Assembly: GCF_010111755.1 (NCBI RefSeq)
Contig: NC_088963.1
Span: 310,001 to 374,000 of the forward strand
Length of the DNA: 64,000 bases
Direction: 5' to 3'
Origin: Nakaseomyces glabratus
Taxonomy: Eukaryota > Ascomycota > Saccharomycetes > Saccharomycetales > Saccharomycetaceae
Shown piece after piece: positions 1-8,861 of this stretch (position 1 is its first letter; every line of letters starts with the position of its first letter). The position numbers and the translations under genes are program-made. The notes beneath the pieces were generated by a model. The model was not told the origin of the DNA. It did not search any database and saw nothing but the letters and a program-made list of their open reading frames with translations.

Positions 1-1972
1 TGTAGTTAGACATCCATTCCAGTAAAAACTTGTAGTGTTGAACACTGCAAATTGACTTTGTAGCGTTAGCCAAACCGAGTCGTATCCCATTTGTTAAATG
101 TTTCTGTGTAGCGAACGTAATAAGGAAATTTTGAAAGTCTTCTAATGGAATATTATCAAAATTAACTCCATTTACTAATATTTCTTCAAGGGGCCTTAAA
201 TGTTCAGCTCTTTTCGCGAGTGTTTTAGCAAATAAATCCCAATCCATACTGGACCTTAACAGTTCAGTCCCAGTTTCAGGTTTGATTCTTGTTTGAGAGA
301 TGTCGATCTTGTTCAAGGATTGACTGGTTAGCAAAAATTTGCACAATAATTGCCAGCTTTCCTTATTCATTGTAACATTGCGCAGGCTTATCTTCTCCAA
401 GACAGAGGAGTAAGCAACTGATGAAATTACAATCTTAAACATTTCAGTTGATAAATTAACATTGTCAAAAACTATAGTTTGAATTGGAACTATTGCAATG
501 AAATCACAAAATGATAAGATATCAATTAATGTTGGTTTGGGGTTCAAGAATTTTAATGTTTGTAAAGGAGCTGTCTTATCGGTAACTTGTTTCAAAGTAG
601 ATGGAATGGGTAAAATTTCTCTTAGATGGCAGCATCTGGTATATACCACATCAAGAGTGATTTCTTGATTTCCTTCCAAAGTACTACCAGGATCATCAAA
701 ATGGTGTTCATGCATGTGGATTGGTAAATCAATTCCTGTCTTATTTAGCTTTTCACTTAAGTCAATGTTAATGTCCGTATCATGTACAGCTGAGTTTTGG
801 TCTCTCTTTGACTGGTCCGATTGTGCCACGAGATTTAGCATGAACCCTGGTGCTGAGGCTTGTTTCCCATTTGAGAAGTTTGAAACTTCATGGGCTATTC
901 TTCTAGCGGCGTGGTGGGCTTCTTGCTGATGTTTTTCAGCCTCTTTCAATGCAATTTGGTGGATCTCCAAAGCTCGTTTGTATTCTATGGAATCCTTTGT
1001 GAACTGAGGGCCAAGGTTATTCTTTTGCTGGTTGCTTGTGATACCTACAGAGATAGCCGGCAGTTCACTTATCATGTCATCAGGAATCATTATGTTGCCT
1101 GGTTTGGGTGTTCTGGAGGGCAATTGCTGTGGTGGGTCGGTCTCGAACTTATCTACTGCAAATTTGACTCTTTTCAAAGAGATCTTAGTCAAGTCTGTGG
1201 GTCTCTCTCGTGATCCCGATTCCTTTTGTGTTTCCTGGTGAGTGTTCTTATCTGTGGTGGTGTTGTCACTATTTCTTGCTCTATGCTCCTTGGCGGACTT
1301 TGTAATCGATGTGGAGCGCCGTATATCTGGTGATGGCGAGTTTGCACTTACCGGGGAAGCTGGTGTCAACAGCTCTTGTGGGTAAGTTTTCTTTTCGGAG
1401 GCTGTTGATATGGCCAATCTCTTTGCAGTGTCTAGTTTCTTCTCGGTGTCGTTGCTCTGCGAAGACGACCTGCTTCTTCCGAACAAGGACCCGAACAGAG
1501 AGGTCTTCTTTGGCTTTGAGCTTGTGGATGCGCTTCTCTTCACGGACACCAGTGACGGCGAGTTGCGCGACTGCGTGGGCGTGGGCGGCGGCGTCAGCAC
1601 CGGCACTTCGTCCTTTGTCTCCTGATTTAAGCTATGTGTCTTGGTCAAGGCGGGCATGCGTGCACCGGGACCTCCATCTGCACGTATATCTACTTCGTCG
1701 TCGTCTTCTATGGCCACAGCCCCAGCCCCTGCTATGGCCCCAGCCATGGCCCTTGGTATGGCCATAGTCCCAGAAACACGCTTGGCGTGAGGGTCAGCGT
1801 ACATGCCGTGGGAGAGCGACGCATTGGATATAGAGAGCGACCGCGACCTCTCCGTCTTTCCCGCGGCGCCGGCTACAGCGACAGCGCTGCGGTTCTTGCG
1901 CCGCGCCTTCTTGTGCGGCTTCGATCCCTTGTACAACCAGTCAACGGGCACGTCCACATCGTTGGTGATCAT
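1..1972 (-). CDS. GIP3: Gip3/Her1-family leucine-rich-repeat protein (partial, C-terminus beyond the window)
   Basis: The frame is open on the minus strand from the ATG at 1972 to the window edge (657 codons seen), so the C-terminal half is missing. The first third is rich in Ser, Ala, Gly and Arg. At residues 268-271 there is an RVKF sequence followed by a DPPQQLPSR block, which I recognise from the S. cerevisiae Gip3/Her1 pair. RVxF is the docking motif for the protein phosphatase Glc7, fitting the name Glc7-interacting protein. The later part has leucine-rich-repeat-like sequence. The neighbours ISU1, RDS2 and COX11 match the YPL137C (GIP3) locus; the paralogue HER1 lies beside ISU2 in S. 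cerevisiae, so the choice of GIP3 rests on synteny. Two URS1-like sites lie upstream. Confidence 0.85.
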   Translation of the reverse strand, partial: MITNDVDVPVDWLYKGSKPHKKARRKNRSAVAVAGAAGKTERSRSLSISNASLSHGMYADPHAKRVSGTMAIPRAMAGAIAGAGAVAIEDDDEVDIRADGGPGARMPALTKTHSLNQETKDEVPVLTPPPTPTQSRNSPSLVSVKRSASTSSKPKKTSLFGSLFGRSRSSSQSNDTEKKLDTAKRLAISTASEKKTYPQELLTPASPVSANSPSPDIRRSTSITKSAKEHRARNSDNTTTDKNTHQETQKESGSRERPTDLTKISLKRVKFAVDKFETDPPQQLPSRTPKPGNIMIPDDMISELPAISVGITSNQQKNNLGPQFTKDSIEYKRALEIHQIALKEAEKHQQEAHHAARRIAHEVSNFSNGKQASAPGFMLNLVAQSDQSKRDQNSAVHDTDINIDLSEKLNKTGIDLPIHMHEHHFDDPGSTLEGNQEITLDVVYTRCCHLREILPIPSTLKQVTDKTAPLQTLKFLNPKPTLIDILSFCDFIAIVPIQTIVFDNVNLSTEMFKIVISSVAYSSVLEKISLRNVTMNKESWQLLCKFLLTSQSLNKIDISQTRIKPETGTELLRSSMDWDLFAKTLAKRAEHLRPLEEILVNGVNFDNIPLEDFQNFLITFATQKHLTNGIRLGLANATKSICSVQHYKFLLEWMSNY

Positions 1973-2110
1973 TGCTAGACTGTGGGAGTGTCAAGTTTGT
2001 ATAACCAAAAAAAAAGCCAGCGTACCAAACTTATGTATGCACCACCCGGTTTTCTCTTTGCTTTCTCTTGATTTCCACCTGCTCCCTCCCAACACGTTTA
2101 CAACCAGAAC

Positions 2111-2187
2111 TCGGCGGCAAAGACACAAACCTCAGAAAGTGGCCTTTTTATAATGGACGCAAGTTAAAAAAATAAAATAGCCGCCGA
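2111..2187. promoter_or_regulatory. Two URS1-like Ume6 sites upstream of GIP3
   Basis: TAGCCGCCGA at 2178-2187 is a perfect URS1 element on the reverse strand, and TCGGCGGCAA at 2111-2120 matches nine of ten positions. URS1 is bound by Ume6, which represses early meiotic genes in vegetative cells. The sites lie 140-215 bp upstream of the GIP3 start and about 750 bp from ISU1, so GIP3 is the more likely target. Binding in this species is inferred. Confidence 0.5.
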
Positions 2188-2277
2188 GATCTCTGGATTT
2201 GGAAAGATTTTTTTTCTTCTACTGGCCATCAATGTATCACCATGTACGCACCGTCCATCACGATTAGAACGAGGTTG

Positions 2278-2288
2278 CCCCCCCCCCC
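2278..2288. repeat. C11 homopolymer
   Basis: Eleven consecutive C in the GIP3-ISU1 intergenic region. Other short C or G runs occur near 30,511 and 40,192. These tracts are length-unstable and error-prone in sequencing. Confidence 0.9.
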
Positions 2289-2528
2289 AACCTCCATCCC
2301 CCGAAATTTTGAGGCATTTTCTGTTGCGCGGGGGTTCCCTTGTACGTCGAGATGCGTGCTCTCACAAGGCAAAAGGCAAGATGTACGAAACGTGTGTTCC
2401 ATACAAAATACGCCTGTACGGCACGCACTTCCCTCGTTGGTGCAAACACGCGCCATTCACCACAAACACAGTTTTGAGAGAATCATCACATGGTAGGAAA
2501 GAGAGGTGTAACGTACGAGGAGATATCC

Positions 2529-2535
2529 GGGTGCA
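2529..2535 (-). promoter_or_regulatory. Possible Aft1 site upstream of ISU1
   Basis: GGGTGCA, the complement of the TGCACCC core bound by the iron regulator Aft1, lies about 400 bp upstream of the ISU1 ATG. Iron-sulphur scaffold genes are plausible targets of iron regulation. A seven-base match is weak evidence by itself. Confidence 0.3.
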
Positions 2536-2717
2536 TCCCCGGAGGAGTAATGCGAGAACGCGGCGATGGCCTGGGAAGGGATCTGGAATCTACACTTTTC
2601 GTTACAAATTCCTTTCCTGCCCACTTTGTAGAGGCAGAGCACAGCACAGCACAGACACAGTGATGTCACCGATACGTTTCTATTACCAAGAACTCGGCCC
2701 GGAGATAAAGTGTACGG

Positions 2718-2795
2718 GGACCTCTGCGTGGACCTCTGCGTGGAGCACTGCGTGGAGCACTACGGAGGGGAGCGGAGCACTGCGGAGCAAAGCGG
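2718..2795. repeat. 12-bp minisatellite-like repeat in the ISU1 promoter
   Basis: Four tandem 12-mers run from 2718 to 2765: GGACCTCTGCGT twice, then GGAGCACTGCGT and GGAGCACTACGG. They decay into related GGAGCACTGCGG-type sequence to about 2795. The array ends about 70 bp before the TATATAA at 2868-2874, so copy-number change would alter ISU1 promoter spacing. It is GC-rich compared with the surrounding DNA. Confidence 0.8.
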
Positions 2796-2933
2796 TGCAG
2801 AGAACTAGTGGAGATGGGGGTGTGTGTCTTCTTCCCACTGTGTCTTCCATGCCCAGGGGCTCTCACATATATAAGAGAAGCACAATTCATTTCATCTTGG
2901 ACCCCGGCAGACCCCAGACACAAGCAACTAAAA

Positions 2934-3455
2934 ATGTTTTTGCAGAGATTTGTGACAGTAGGCGGTGCTGCCATTGGAGCTAGAAGTACTATGGGTGCCA
3001 TGGGTGCCATAGGTGCCATAGGTGCCAAGGGCACTATGAACAATATCGGAAGGAGGATGTATCATCCCAAGGTTATAGAGCATTACACGCACCCTAGGAA
3101 TGTGGGGTCTATGGACAAGACGCTTCCTAATGTGGGTACTGGTCTGGTTGGTGCGCCTGCGTGTGGCGATGTGATGAGACTGCAGATCAAGGTTAATGAC
3201 AAGACGGGCGTGATAGAGGACGTGAAGTTCAAGACGTTCGGGTGCGGTTCCGCGATCGCTTCCTCCTCGTATATGACTGAGCTAGTGCACGGCATGACCT
3301 TGGATGACGCCGCCAAGATCAAGAACACAACCATCGCAAAGGAGTTGAGTCTGCCACCTGTCAAACTGCACTGCTCTATGCTAGCAGAGGACGCTATCAA
3401 GGCAGCAATTAAGGACTACAAGTCTAAGAGAACATCTACGACAACACTGCACTAG
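2934..3455 (+). CDS. ISU1: Iron-sulphur cluster assembly scaffold, mitochondrial
   Basis: Isu1 is the matrix scaffold on which Nfs1/Isd11 and frataxin build 2Fe-2S clusters before Ssq1/Jac1-assisted transfer. From residue 43 the protein is almost identical to S. cerevisiae Isu1, beginning YHPKVIEHYTHPRNVG. The three cluster-ligand cysteines are present in GAPACGD, FGCGSA and KLHCSM, as is the LPPVK segment recognised by Ssq1. The ATG at 2934 gives 173 residues (165 in S. cerevisiae) with a basic, Gly/Ala-rich mitochondrial presequence; an upstream GTG in the same frame is not needed. A TATATAA at 2868-2874 lies 60 bp before the ATG. The presequence contains an in-frame 9-bp tandem repeat. The usual neighbour ODC1 is missing downstream. 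Confidence 0.97.
   Translation: MFLQRFVTVGGAAIGARSTMGAMGAIGAIGAKGTMNNIGRRMYHPKVIEHYTHPRNVGSMDKTLPNVGTGLVGAPACGDVMRLQIKVNDKTGVIEDVKFKTFGCGSAIASSSYMTELVHGMTLDDAAKIKNTTIAKELSLPPVKLHCSMLAEDAIKAAIKDYKSKRTSTTTLH
2991..3026 (+). repeat. In-frame 9-bp tandem repeat in the ISU1 presequence
   Basis: Four direct copies of ATGGGTGCC or ATAGGTGCC encode (M/I)-G-A four times, followed by a degenerate AAG GGC unit. The repeat lies wholly in the presequence, before the conserved mature domain. It looks like recent slippage expansion where sequence is little constrained. Confidence 0.9.
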
Positions 3456-4380
3456 AGGAGGAAAGGAAGAGAAAGCTCTAAATTTTAACGCTATACCCTC
3501 CCAAATATACACCCAAGCATTTTCCCCATTATTTTTTTTTACTTATTTTCATTTGATATCATTCCATTAAATTGAGAGAAAACCTTACAAGGGTTTCATC
3601 AGCCAGTCATTCATTCCAATTTGAAGTTTTTATTTTATTCATTCCCTAAACTTATCTTTGTTTGCATATTATTCATTTCATCCTTTCAAAAATATAGATA
3701 GGCTCTTTATTATACAGTACCGTTTGGCCAATCTATTCCGTGTTGGCAAAACGATACAGACTTCTCGTATTTTTGCAGGTCTAATTTTTCTTCACCATAT
3801 GTGTTATAGTTTATATATTCACAAGGTATCTATTTTAACTATTATGTTTTTACTTTCCCACTAACACTACCACTAGATATCCACTATTAGTGGCCCTAAA
3901 TAAGTGAGACAAGTCTATGATGTTTGCTACGACACCACGAAGAGAAAAAAAATTTTTTCATTGAGGAATCGGACTATATAAGGAGAGCTCATCTCATCAG
4001 TACATATCTTCACCTGTTTATGTTACTTCTTGAAAACAGAAAAAAAATATCAATAAATAATCGTGCGGATTATACAATCCAGGACTATAAAACCGTGTTG
4101 CTTCCTATTACGTTTTAACCGTATTGTCATACCAGAAGCGTCAAGTCCATCGGAGAGATCATACTCGAGTTCGTCTTAATGCCCTTTTGTGTTGAACATT
4201 TGTGCTTCCCTTAACGTATTCTTTATTGAATACGCCTAGGGTTCGCCATTACGTACTTCGCAAGGGCTGGTGGGACTTACATTTTTTGTATCTTTTTTCA
4301 CATATCGTATATATTACTGCTTCCGTTCGTAGTATTTTAAATGCTGTGGTTTTGTATATAACTTGTCTATGCATATGTGT
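3456..4380. other. Convergent intergenic region without a gene (ODC1 position)
   Basis: This AT-rich spacer separates the 3' ends of ISU1 and RDS2. In S. cerevisiae the oxodicarboxylate carrier gene ODC1 (YPL134C) sits here. I see no reading frame with carrier features; the short open frames are AT-rich and not recognisable. Only terminator-like A/T tracts are visible. Confidence 0.7.
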
Positions 4381-5769
4381 TTAGTTGGAATGATCTCTTG
4401 TAGGAGATAGTGGGATAAAGTTACCAACAATGCAGATGGGGATGTTGTACCGATCACGTCTAATTGTGAAACTGAAACAACAAGGCCTTTTCTTCAAGCC
4501 GTCTTTGGTTCTCAGCGAGCAACTGGTGAGTACAGCTTTTTGGCCCTTATCAAAGGCAATGGAACCATACTTCTCCCAGAAATTTACTGCGCTTTCTTCA
4601 GTCATCAACTCGTAAATGGCAAGTTTACCATCGCGCAGATCATCCACCGTGCAGTCTACCAGCGATGCAAACTCTTTGTTGGCCCTATATATTTCACCAG
4701 TACGTCTCCAGAGGCATGCAGGCATACTCATCGAAGTGAATACTCGATCATATGATAGTAACATCCTCTCAAAGCTCTCCTCTACTAAAACCAAGTCTAC
4801 ATCCTTTAACGACTTGGCTATGGTCCTAAATGCAGGTCGTATGCTCATTAATGGTTTCAAAATTCTTTGCTTATTCGTGTCGTTCATGTACTTATCCATA
4901 TATTCTTGTAATCTTGCGTACCCTTTGGCGTAGTCATATGGTTTTAATAGCCCTGCTTCTAGCTTCGCGTTGATAACTAGCTTCAGTCTGTCTACGGGAT
5001 TCATTTCGGTGGACGGATCAGCAGCGGTTAGGAAGAACTGTTCCTTTGATGTGGGTGTATCGTCATATTTGTCACTTTGAGCTTTAGAATTGCTGCTCTC
5101 TTGTTTATTCAGTTTTTGTCTATTATGCTCCTGGTCTTGTTCTTGCCCTTGTCCATCATTGACTGTCTTGGTACCGTTAGCTTTACTACTTGCTTCGTTT
5201 ATATCCTGCGAGATTTCCTGGTTCACACTAACACTTCCTATAATACCTTCATTGTTATCGGTCTGCTCTTGCGTATTCTCTATGCTATCTTCCATGTTGG
5301 AGTGAGCTGTACGTTCTTGCTCTTTATTACTTTGGCTGGTATTTTCTGATTCACCCGGTATTGGATTCTCCAACATCATCAGGAATTCATTGAGTGAACT
5401 AAACTCGGATCCTACATTTTCCGATACAAAGTTTGGTTGTGGGGGTAATAATAGGTTATTGTTAGAGGATGATATTGGTGTTTCTGTACCATATACGCTG
5501 CTATTCGAGCCCTGAATTGCACGGGTTTCATCACCTATATTGATCTCAGCATTTGGGATTTCTGTGCTCCCTATTGGCGACATACTATTCTTATATTGGT
5601 ATTGGCTTTGTATATTAGAGACATTCTCATCAGCAACACATAAATGGCCTATCTCCCTCTTGATACACCGCGAACAAGGTCGCTGATGATCACAATTCAC
5701 ATGCGACCTGCGGCAAAATATGCATGATTTGTACAGCTTCTTCTGCTTCTTGGCTGCTGGTTCTTCCAT
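4381..5769 (-). CDS. RDS2: Zinc-cluster transcription factor of the Rds2/Ert1 type
   Basis: Rds2 activates gluconeogenic genes and represses fermentative ones when glucose is absent. The 462-residue protein has an N-terminal Zn2Cys6 cluster with cysteines at 16, 19, 26, 32, 35 and 44. It is preceded by the basic stretch AAKKQKKLYK. A low-complexity Gln/Asn/Ser/Glu-rich linker covers residues 50-250. The C-terminal 180 residues form the PAS-like domain of the Rds2/Ert1/Gsm1 group (PACLWRRTGEIYRANKEF). Position between ISU1 and divergent COX11 matches YPL133C and favours RDS2 over ERT1. The ATG at 5769 is the first in frame. Confidence 0.93.
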   Translation of the reverse strand: MEEPAAKKQKKLYKSCIFCRRSHVNCDHQRPCSRCIKREIGHLCVADENVSNIQSQYQYKNSMSPIGSTEIPNAEINIGDETRAIQGSNSSVYGTETPISSSNNNLLLPPQPNFVSENVGSEFSSLNEFLMMLENPIPGESENTSQSNKEQERTAHSNMEDSIENTQEQTDNNEGIIGSVSVNQEISQDINEASSKANGTKTVNDGQGQEQDQEHNRQKLNKQESSNSKAQSDKYDDTPTSKEQFFLTAADPSTEMNPVDRLKLVINAKLEAGLLKPYDYAKGYARLQEYMDKYMNDTNKQRILKPLMSIRPAFRTIAKSLKDVDLVLVEESFERMLLSYDRVFTSMSMPACLWRRTGEIYRANKEFASLVDCTVDDLRDGKLAIYELMTEESAVNFWEKYGSIAFDKGQKAVLTSCSLRTKDGLKKRPCCFSFTIRRDRYNIPICIVGNFIPLSPTRDHSN

Positions 5770-6243
5770 GTCAAAAATATGATGCTGTGCTTAGCGAGTT
5801 GTGGTTAAAAGAAAAGCCTGTCTTGCAATTATCTGTAATATCAAATCCTTCTGGAATTAGTAGCTGATTCACTAAAAGTTGCTATGATACAGCTCCAGAC
5901 CTCGCGGAAAATATTGGGGATATGACAACAGCGGTTTCTGTTTCAAGTGTAATAACTCTTGAGGATGACTTGTTCGTCAGACGCTGTCATATTCTCCACT
6001 ACTTGCTAAGCGAACTGTTTCTAAAACTTGCATTGGTTCTTGAAAAAATGATTAACGTCATCTGTCCCTTTGAAGGGGTCTTCGGTTTTTGTCAATTTCT
6101 AAGCTGCGGGATGGGAAAATGAAAAGTTACGCAAAATGCATCAATATTTCAGGTACATACAGAGGCCATAGAGACTCGGTTACCTCGATCAATTATTAAG
6201 GTAATACCTGTATAAACTCCGTTGTGTTAGGGTAGTTGGAATA
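5770..6243. promoter_or_regulatory. Divergent RDS2 / COX11 promoter region
   Basis: This 474-bp region separates the start codons of RDS2 (left) and COX11 (right). I see no strong known element beyond short A/T tracts and no conserved reading frame. The short open frame starting near 5922 has no recognisable product. Confidence 0.6.
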
Positions 6244-7101
6244 ATGTCATATACAGTGGGCCTTCGAATGGCAGCTCGCCGGAGTGTTCTGAGGATGACT
6301 CCTCTGTCGCAAATGCGCATGGTTCCTCGAGTGAGCCATCGTTGGAGTAGCAATGGGCCTTCATCTTCAGCAAAGAGTAGTTCTAATGGTAACATTGACT
6401 TTTCGAAACTGACTAGGGATGAAATCAAGCAGTTGAGGGATATGAAGATGGCTAAGGATAGGAAGTACAAGGATCGGACGGTGGCATATTATTTTGGCAG
6501 TGTTGCGGTGATATTTCTCGGGTTAGCGTACGCCGCAGTGCCATTATACAGAGCCATCTGTGCGCGTACTGGGTTTGGTGGTGTTCCGATCACTGACAAG
6601 AGGAAGTTTACGGATGACAAGTTGATCCCCGTGGACACGGGGAAGCGTATTAGGGTGTCATTCACCAGTGAAGTCTCTCAGATCCTTCCATGGAAGTTTA
6701 CACCTCAACAGAGAGAGGTATATGTGCTGCCAGGAGAGACGGCGTTGGCGTTTTACAAAGCCAAGAACAACAGTGACAAGGATATCATTGGGATGGCCAC
6801 GTACAGTATAACACCGGGTGATGCTGCGCAGTACTTCAACAAGATCCAATGTTTCTGCTTCGAGGAGCAGAAGCTTGCCGCGGGCGAAGAGATCGACATG
6901 CCCGTGTTCTTCTTCATCGACCCAGACTTCGCCTCTGATCCATCAATGAGAAACATAGACGACCTTATCCTACATTACACATTCTTTAGAGCCCACTACG
7001 GAGACGGCTCCGCAGTCTCTGAGCACCAGCCTGTCGAGGATGTGAACATGGCAAATGCACAGATCCTAACCCCACAGGTAATAGATGCGACAAAGGATTG
7101 A
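6244..7101 (+). CDS. COX11: Cytochrome c oxidase copper chaperone Cox11
   Basis: Cox11 is an inner-membrane protein that delivers Cu(I) to the CuB site of Cox1. The 285-residue protein has an Arg/Ser-rich mitochondrial presequence in the first 60 residues. One membrane segment follows at about residues 80-101, leading to a conserved Cys near 106. The C-terminal domain faces the intermembrane space and carries the copper-binding CFCF motif near residue 202 (KIQCFCFEEQ). S. cerevisiae Cox11 has 300 residues. Gene order RDS2-COX11-RPL5 equals YPL133C-YPL132W-YPL131W. Confidence 0.97.
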   Translation: MSYTVGLRMAARRSVLRMTPLSQMRMVPRVSHRWSSNGPSSSAKSSSNGNIDFSKLTRDEIKQLRDMKMAKDRKYKDRTVAYYFGSVAVIFLGLAYAAVPLYRAICARTGFGGVPITDKRKFTDDKLIPVDTGKRIRVSFTSEVSQILPWKFTPQQREVYVLPGETALAFYKAKNNSDKDIIGMATYSITPGDAAQYFNKIQCFCFEEQKLAAGEEIDMPVFFFIDPDFASDPSMRNIDDLILHYTFFRAHYGDGSAVSEHQPVEDVNMANAQILTPQVIDATKD

Positions 7102-7967
7102 GGTTGTGGGGGGGACAAGTATTTATTAAAAGACGTTAACGAAGCTAATGAAACGAGAAAGGACAAGCACGACCACCATTTTGTAAATAGTCACATAACT
7201 AGTAATATATAAAAACCAACCCTATTTGACTCCTGAAACAGCATCTACATTAAATATACGACTTGGCGATCATACAGCTTCAATATCAGGCTAGTTGCCA
7301 AGTACAGTATGGAGTTTAGCCATTGTTTTAGAAATGTCACAGTCGCGGTCGCAGTCGCTGTCAAAGTCACATGTAAAAAGTCCAGCACATCAGTGACTGT
7401 TTTTCTGATAGACCATTTCCCAATTGGGACAGTTCTAACACCCAGACACTATATATATACACCCAGACATTGTATTGCTATGGCCTCCAACATCATCTAC
7501 TGAAGAAATCGTCAGCCTTTTTTCGAAATTTTGCCCATCCAATATTCCCCATTCGGGAATATCCCACGGAGTTTGAACATTGGTGTGGGGAGGAGGTATA
7601 CGCCAGTGGGAGGAGGCCAACTTCTTGTATTTCCCCCGTAGAGAGATGGAGTAGCCACAGAGGCCAAACATGGAGAAAAGAGACACGTATACCCATTCAC
7701 GGTAATCACACGGAACGCGCACGTACTGCACTACATGAAAATTTTTGTTGCAAAAAAAAAAGTTTTGCGATGAGCTTCCAACGTTTCGCAGGAATGGGCA
7801 CCATAAGCTCAATTGATTGAGTTTTAGACTGGTGACTGCTATCTTTGATTCATATATCTTTTGGAGAATACGATAAAAATATTATTATTTTAAGTAGCGT
7901 TTAAAATTGTTATTGTAGTACTTTTCATATACAAAGACCCTCACCAAACTTAGATTCTTTGACAACA
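7102..7967. promoter_or_regulatory. COX11-RPL5 intergenic region and RPL5 promoter
   Basis: This 866-bp spacer between same-strand genes contains the COX11 terminator and the RPL5 promoter. A short GTCGCN-type hexamer repeat lies at about 7337-7365. Paired Rap1 sites are at 7438-7469 and an A10 tract near 7750. Overlapping open frames on both strands at 7435-7820 are mutually antisense and resemble nothing known. Confidence 0.7.
7438..7469 (+). promoter_or_regulatory. Tandem Rap1 sites of the RPL5 promoter
   Basis: ACACCCAGACA occurs at 7438-7448 and again at 7459-7469, in the same orientation and 21 bp apart (two helical turns). Both copies match the Rap1 core ACACCCRYACA except for the pyrimidine position. 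Paired Rap1 sites in one orientation are typical of yeast ribosomal-protein promoters. They lie about 500 bp upstream of the ATG. Confidence 0.75.
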
Positions 7968-8861
7968 ATGGTTTTTATCCAAAACTTGAAGACTTCTGCT
8001 TACCACTCTCGTTTCCAAACTCCTTTCAGAAGAAGAAGAGAGGGTAAGACCGATTACTACCAAAGAAAGAGATTGGTCGCTCAACACAAGGCTAAGTACA
8101 ACTCTCCAAAGTACAGATTGGTCGTTAGATTCACCAACAAGGACATCATCTGTCAAATTGTCTCCTCTACCATCACTGGTGACATTGTCTTGGCTGCTGC
8201 TTACTCTCATGAATTGCCAAGATACGGTATTACCCACGGTTTGACTAACTGGGCTGCTGCTTACGCTACTGGTTTGTTGATCGCTAGAAGAGCTTTGCAA
8301 AAGTTGGGTCTAGACGAAACCTACAAGGGTGTCGAAGAAGTTGAAGGTGAATACGAATTGACCGAAGCCGTCGAAGATGGTCCACGTCCATTCAAGGTCT
8401 ACTTGGACATTGGTCTACAAAGAACCACCACTGGTGCTAGAGTCTTCGGTGCTTTGAAGGGTGCTTCTGACGGTGGTTTGTACGTTCCTCACTCCGAAAA
8501 CAGATTCCCAGGTTGGGACTTCGAAGCTGAAGAATTGGACGCTGAACTATTGAGATCTTACATCTTCGGTGGTCACGTTTCCCAATACATGGAAGAATTG
8601 GCTGACGATGATGAAGAAAGATTCTCTGAATTGTTCAAGGGTTACTTGGCTGACGACATCGATGCCGACTCCATTGAAGACATCTACGCTTCCGCTCACG
8701 AAGCTATCAGAGCTGACCCATCCTTCAAGCCAACTGAAAAGAAGTTCACCAAGGAACAATACGCTGCTGAATCCAAGAAGTACAAGGCCAAGAAGTTGAC
8801 CAAGGAAGAAAGAGATGCTCGTGTTGCTGCCAAGATCGCTGCTTTGGCTGGTCAACAATAA
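7968..8861 (+). CDS. RPL5: 60S ribosomal protein L5 (uL18)
   Basis: Rpl5 binds 5S rRNA with Rpl11 and enters the pre-60S particle as the 5S RNP. The ATG at 7968 gives 297 residues, exactly the S. cerevisiae length; an upstream in-frame TTG is not a start. The protein is near-identical to yeast Rpl5 from SAYHSRFQTPFRRRREGK onward and ends AALAGQQ. Codon use is strongly biased (GGT, TTG, AAG, AGA), as expected for a very highly expressed gene and unlike its neighbours. No intron is present. The promoter holds paired Rap1 sites. Confidence 0.99.
   Translation: MVFIQNLKTSAYHSRFQTPFRRRREGKTDYYQRKRLVAQHKAKYNSPKYRLVVRFTNKDIICQIVSSTITGDIVLAAAYSHELPRYGITHGLTNWAAAYATGLLIARRALQKLGLDETYKGVEEVEGEYELTEAVEDGPRPFKVYLDIGLQRTTTGARVFGALKGASDGGLYVPHSENRFPGWDFEAEELDAELLRSYIFGGHVSQYMEELADDDEERFSELFKGYLADDIDADSIEDIYASAHEAIRADPSFKPTEKKFTKEQYAAESKKYKAKKLTKEERDARVAAKIAALAGQQ

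Noticed and set aside
7559..7568. CCCACGGA near 7,560 resembles a Pdr1 drug-response element
   Set aside because: It misses one core base and stands upstream of a ribosomal-protein gene, an unlikely target.
7435..7820. Overlapping open frames of 116-125 codons on both strands upstream of RPL5
   Set aside because: They are mutually antisense, have no biased codon use or recognisable domain, and cover the Rap1 sites and promoter.
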